From NCBI GenBank assembly GCA_050694275.1, contig JBOGXF010000064.1, positions 1 through 7,117 on the forward strand: a DNA stretch of 7,117 nt. The letters are read 5' to 3'. The notes beneath the pieces were generated by a model, which was not told the DNA's origin, made no database searches, and saw nothing but the letters and a program-made list of their open reading frames with translations. Source of the stretch: JBOGXF01 sp050694275. Its GTDB lineage: Bacteria > Actinomycetota > CADDZG01 > WHSQ01. Shown piece by piece: positions 4,752-7,117 of the stretch (the stretch's first letter is position 1; the number at the start of each line of letters is the position of its first letter). A program made the position numbers and the translations under genes.

Positions 4752-5996
4752 TTAGCCCTGAGCGGGTAGCTGATCTCCTTGCACACCCACCCTAGCGGGA
4801 GGGTGTGACACAACTTCGGACTCCCCTTCCTCGCCGCGCTTGATCGACGCCCGGGCGCGAAGAAACACCACGAACAGAACGACGAGAAGCAGCCCCCGCG
4901 CCCACACCCCGAGCACCATGGCCCGCTTGGCGGTGGTGAGATCGGTCTGCTGGTACACGAAGTCGTAGAACCATCGGAAGACTCCGACGTAGACGACGAG
5001 ATCGACCAGCGCGTAACCGGCCCACCACGCGATGTTGACGCTCAGCAGCGAGAAGAACGGAAGAAGCCACAGCGCGTACTGGGGCGAGTGCACCTTGTTG
5101 AAGGCCAGGAACGCCACGAGCAGCGCACCACACACCGCCACGAACGGAAACGTTCCCTCGCGGCCGGCACGCCGCCATCCGTATCCGAGCGCGGCGAGAC
5201 CGAACAGACCCACGAGCACGAAGCTGATGAGGTTGATCTCGCCGGGAGAGAGCGCCGCTTGCTCCGGGGTGACGAAGTCCGGCCCCCGCCAGGTCCACAC
5301 GTTGTCCCAGTTCGGGCCCCGCGCCCGATGGAACTGAAACGGCGCCCACCACCCCTCCGAATCGATCAGGACGAACGGGAGATTGACGAGAGCGAGCGTT
5401 CCGACTCCGGCCCCCGCGCCCACGGCGGCGCCGCGCCGATCTCCACGGGCGAGAGCGTCGAGCAAGAGCGGCGCGAGGAACAGAACCGGATAGAGCTTGA
5501 ATGCCGCCCCGACGCCGAAGAGGACGCCGGCCCACCCGAGGCGCCCCCGGTGCCACGCGTAGAAGCCCCCGGTCGCGGCCGCGACCGCAAGCAGGTCCCA
5601 GTTGTGAAACGCGTACAGGATCAGCGCGGGGGCGGCCGCCCACATGAGCGCGCGCCAAGCGGTCATGCGCGCCAGCAGATACGCGACGAGAAGGCCGAAC
5701 GGAGCGAGTGCGAGGGCGGACACGCGAAGGTACTGATTGAAATCGTTGACCGGGAGCCCCGTTGCCCACATGAACACGCCGGTGAGCACCGGGTACTCGA
5801 GCACGCCCGGGCCGAGGTCGCCGCCGATCAGGCCCCCGCTCGTATACGGAAAGACGTTCTGGTCGATCCCGCGCGCGCCGTAGAGGGCCTGGATGTCGTT
5901 GTAACAGAGTCGCTCGTACTGACGGCCGTCCCACCCCTCAGGTGAGGTGCACTGCGCCTTGAACGCGAACCCGATGGCAAGAACGACTGCGCACAC
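4752..5996 (-). CDS. Polytopic membrane glycosyltransferase, GT87 (DUF2029) family
   Basis: A GT-C-type transferase expected to use a polyprenyl-phosphate sugar donor (mannose in characterised mycobacterial relatives) for envelope glycans at the outer face of the membrane; donor and acceptor are not known here. Hydrophobic segments lie near residues 1-13, 92-110, 115-130, 134-147, 154-182, 190-211, 254-272, 284-298, 307-342 and 368-380. Typical motifs are EYPVLTGVFMW (67-77), HNWDLLAVAAATG (131-143), GVGAAFKLYPV (161-171) and FNKVHSPQYALWLLPFF (299-315). The first extracytoplasmic loop is acidic (WDGRQYERLCYNDIQALY) and may hold the catalytic Asp. The GTG cuts into the first membrane helix and has no ribosome-binding site; see the site at 6070-6076, which points to a 22-residue longer form. 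It lies directly after the PBP gene, in the place of Rv0051 in M. tuberculosis. Confidence 0.85.
   Translation of the reverse strand: MCAVVLAIGFAFKAQCTSPEGWDGRQYERLCYNDIQALYGARGIDQNVFPYTSGGLIGGDLGPGVLEYPVLTGVFMWATGLPVNDFNQYLRVSALALAPFGLLVAYLLARMTAWRALMWAAAPALILYAFHNWDLLAVAAATGGFYAWHRGRLGWAGVLFGVGAAFKLYPVLFLAPLLLDALARGDRRGAAVGAGAGVGTLALVNLPFVLIDSEGWWAPFQFHRARGPNWDNVWTWRGPDFVTPEQAALSPGEINLISFVLVGLFGLAALGYGWRRAGREGTFPFVAVCGALLVAFLAFNKVHSPQYALWLLPFFSLLSVNIAWWAGYALVDLVVYVGVFRWFYDFVYQQTDLTTAKRAMVLGVWARGLLLVVLFVVFLRARASIKRGEEGESEVVSHPPARVGVQGDQLPAQG
4782..4807 (-). other. Strong hairpin inside the end of the GT87 gene
   Basis: CACACCC (4782-4788) pairs with GGGTGTG (4801-4807), then one mismatch (4789/4800), then CCC/GGG, closing a four-base loop TAGC. 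Ten base pairs in 26 bases, within the last 20 codons of the GT87 frame and followed by no T-run. It could attenuate read-through from the cell-wall genes into rpsF, or process or stabilise an mRNA end. The role is inferred only. Confidence 0.5.
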
Positions 5997-6058
5997 TGCG
6001 ACCGCGACGGCGACCGCGTCGCGGCCCAGGGTCCGAGCAAGAAAGCCCGGTTCCCGCG

Positions 6059-7117
6059 CTACGGGTCGTCCTCCCTACGATCCCCTCCGGTCGGCTGGGG
6101 CGACGGCACAATCCCGGTCTCGGTCGGGCTGGGCGTCGGAACCGGCGACGGTTCCGTCGTCGGTTCTACCGTCTCGATCGCGGTCGGCGAAGGCTCGGGA
6201 CTCTTCGTCGCGGTTGGCGTCGGAGCCGGGGCAGGGGAGTTGATGATCTCGTCGGGAAGGTCGCTCGGCGAGACGAAGTCCTCTACCGGCATATCCGCTG
6301 TCGCTTGGGACATGTACGCGGCCCATATCTGGGCCGGCAGAGACCCGCCCGTGATCTCCCCATAGCCGGGGATCGGCCGGCAGAGCTCGAGGTCGGAGCA
6401 CGCCCGCATCTGCGGGACGAGCGTCCCGTTCCCGCCCTGCTCGGCCGGATAGCCCATCCACACGGTCGCGGCGAGCTGAGGGACGTATCCCCCGAACCAC
6501 GCACTGACGTTGTTCTGGGTCGTGCCGGTCTTCCCCGCCACGGGACGGCCGATGTTCGCCGCCGTCGCGGTCCCCCCCTCAACGACGTGGGTGAGCACCT
6601 CGTTGAGCACGTCGGCCGAGTTCTGGTCGACGATTTGATCGCGCTCGAAAGGCTCGCGTTCGTCGCAGTCCTCGCCCTGGCCCGGTCGGTAGGACTTGAG
6701 GCAATCGCCGTCGCTGTTGGTGATGAACCGGATCGGCTGAACCTTCGACAGCGTGCCGCGCGCCGCGAACGCCGAGTAGGCGCGCGCCATCTCCATCGGT
6801 GTCACATCCAGCGTCCCCAGAGCCAACGAGCAGTTGGCTTGGATCTCCTTCTCTCCGTTTTTGGGCTTGAATCCGAAATCCTCGACCATCTCGGCGACAC
6901 TTTCCGCGCCGACCTCGGCCACGAGCTGCGCGTAGATCGTGTTGACCGAGTTCGTCGTTGCCTGGTCGAGGGTGAGCGTTCCGAAGGACGACCCGCCGAA
7001 GTTATCGACCTGCCACGGAAGCCCATTTGTGTAGCACTCCTCGTCGGTAATCGTCCTGGGACTCGATCCGGAGAAGCGCGACTGCGGCGAGATGTCCTCC
7101 TCGATCGCGGTCATAAG
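6059..7117 (-). CDS. Penicillin-binding protein, transpeptidase domain C-terminal part (N-terminus beyond the window)
   Basis: The 352 visible residues are the C-terminal part of a penicillin-binding protein that cross-links peptidoglycan outside the membrane. Counting from the Met at 7114, the SxN motif is SVN (56-58) in TTNSVNTIYAQL, and the KTG motif is GKTGTT (194-199). FGTLTLDQAT and ITGGSLPAQIW are typical of class A enzymes. The catalytic SxxK should lie just past the edge, since MTAIEEDISP normally follows it closely. With ponA-type synteny, a class A bifunctional enzyme is likely, but the transglycosylase domain is not visible. Residues about 293-343 form a Pro/Thr/Ser-rich tail ending GGDRREDDP, like ponA-type tails. 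Six Cys occur (27, 95, 138, 150, 239, 245), suggestive of disulfides outside the cell. GT87 follows immediately. Confidence 0.93.
   Translation of the reverse strand, partial: LMTAIEEDISPQSRFSGSSPRTITDEECYTNGLPWQVDNFGGSSFGTLTLDQATTNSVNTIYAQLVAEVGAESVAEMVEDFGFKPKNGEKEIQANCSLALGTLDVTPMEMARAYSAFAARGTLSKVQPIRFITNSDGDCLKSYRPGQGEDCDEREPFERDQIVDQNSADVLNEVLTHVVEGGTATAANIGRPVAGKTGTTQNNVSAWFGGYVPQLAATVWMGYPAEQGGNGTLVPQMRACSDLELCRPIPGYGEITGGSLPAQIWAAYMSQATADMPVEDFVSPSDLPDEIINSPAPAPTPTATKSPEPSPTAIETVEPTTEPSPVPTPSPTETGIVPSPQPTGGDRREDDP
6070..6076 (-). promoter_or_regulatory. Ribosome-binding site pointing to a GTA codon at the GT87 5' end
   Basis: Minus strand AGGGAGG, then seven bases, then GTA (6062-6060) in frame with GT87 and overlapping the PBP stop TAG by two bases (GTAG). 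Translation from there would read M/V-AREPGFLARTLGRDAVAV and run on into the hydrophobic segment, giving a basic N-terminus and a full first membrane helix. GTA is not an accepted start codon, so this is a good site without a good start. Confidence 0.45.

Noticed and set aside
4510..4752. Eighty-codon frame starting at ATG in TAATG with the GT87 stop.
   Set aside because: The overlap looks like coupling, but the frame runs deep into rpsF in another phase, is Arg/Gly rich and shows no family resemblance.
5088..5945. Plus-strand open frame of 285 codons and a minus-strand 380-codon frame opposite or overlapping GT87.
   Set aside because: Both are very Arg-rich shadows of the GT87 gene, which has clear family motifs and membrane segments.
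1..7117. Mobile elements, CRISPR array, toxin-antitoxin or defence island.
   Set aside because: No transposase, integrase, spaced repeats or unknown gene clusters are present; all coding space belongs to conserved housekeeping families.

Overview
This window is chromosomal core sequence of a high-G+C actinobacterium (Actinomycetota), probably an uncultured or poorly sampled lineage. The order PBP – GT87 membrane glycosyltransferase – rpsF – ssb – rpsR – rplI – dnaB matches, from memory, the block ponA1–Rv0051–rpsF–ssb–rpsR1–rplI–dnaB of Mycobacterium tuberculosis and its Streptomyces counterpart. GTG starts, TANNNT -10 elements, a Cys-less HesB-like protein and a dcd/tRNA-Gly pair fit the same assignment.

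Layout, left to right. Positions 1-115 hold the 5' end of dcd (dCTP deaminase) on the minus strand, apparently leaderless. It diverges from a tRNA-Gly(CCC) gene at 157-227. Six bases after the tRNA is a near-consensus promoter that should drive a small HesB/IscA-like gene (333-647, plus strand), with a GC-rich hairpin at the predicted 5' end of its transcript. This gene converges on an endonuclease III-type glycosylase gene (nth-like) and the two stop codons overlap. All remaining genes are on the minus strand, so transcription runs from the right edge leftward: PBP (partial), GT87, rpsF, ssb, rpsR, rplI, a 259-bp non-coding gap, dnaB, nth-like.

The genes group by function. The PBP and the polytopic glycosyltransferase belong to the cell envelope. 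bS6, SSB, bS18 and bL9 form the widespread ribosome/replication operon. DnaB is the replicative helicase and the nth-like enzyme does base-excision repair; Dcd supplies the dUTP/dTTP route. I found no mobile element, CRISPR array, toxin-antitoxin pair, phage gene or new defence-like system, and I do not claim one.

The points most worth checking are local: an SSB without the usual acidic-aromatic C-terminal tip; a GT87 gene whose best ribosome-binding site points at a GTA codon; a cysteine-free A-type-like protein with its own promoter and 5' hairpin; a divergent dcd/tRNA promoter pair in 41 bp; and a duplicated 11-mer in the rplI–dnaB gap.
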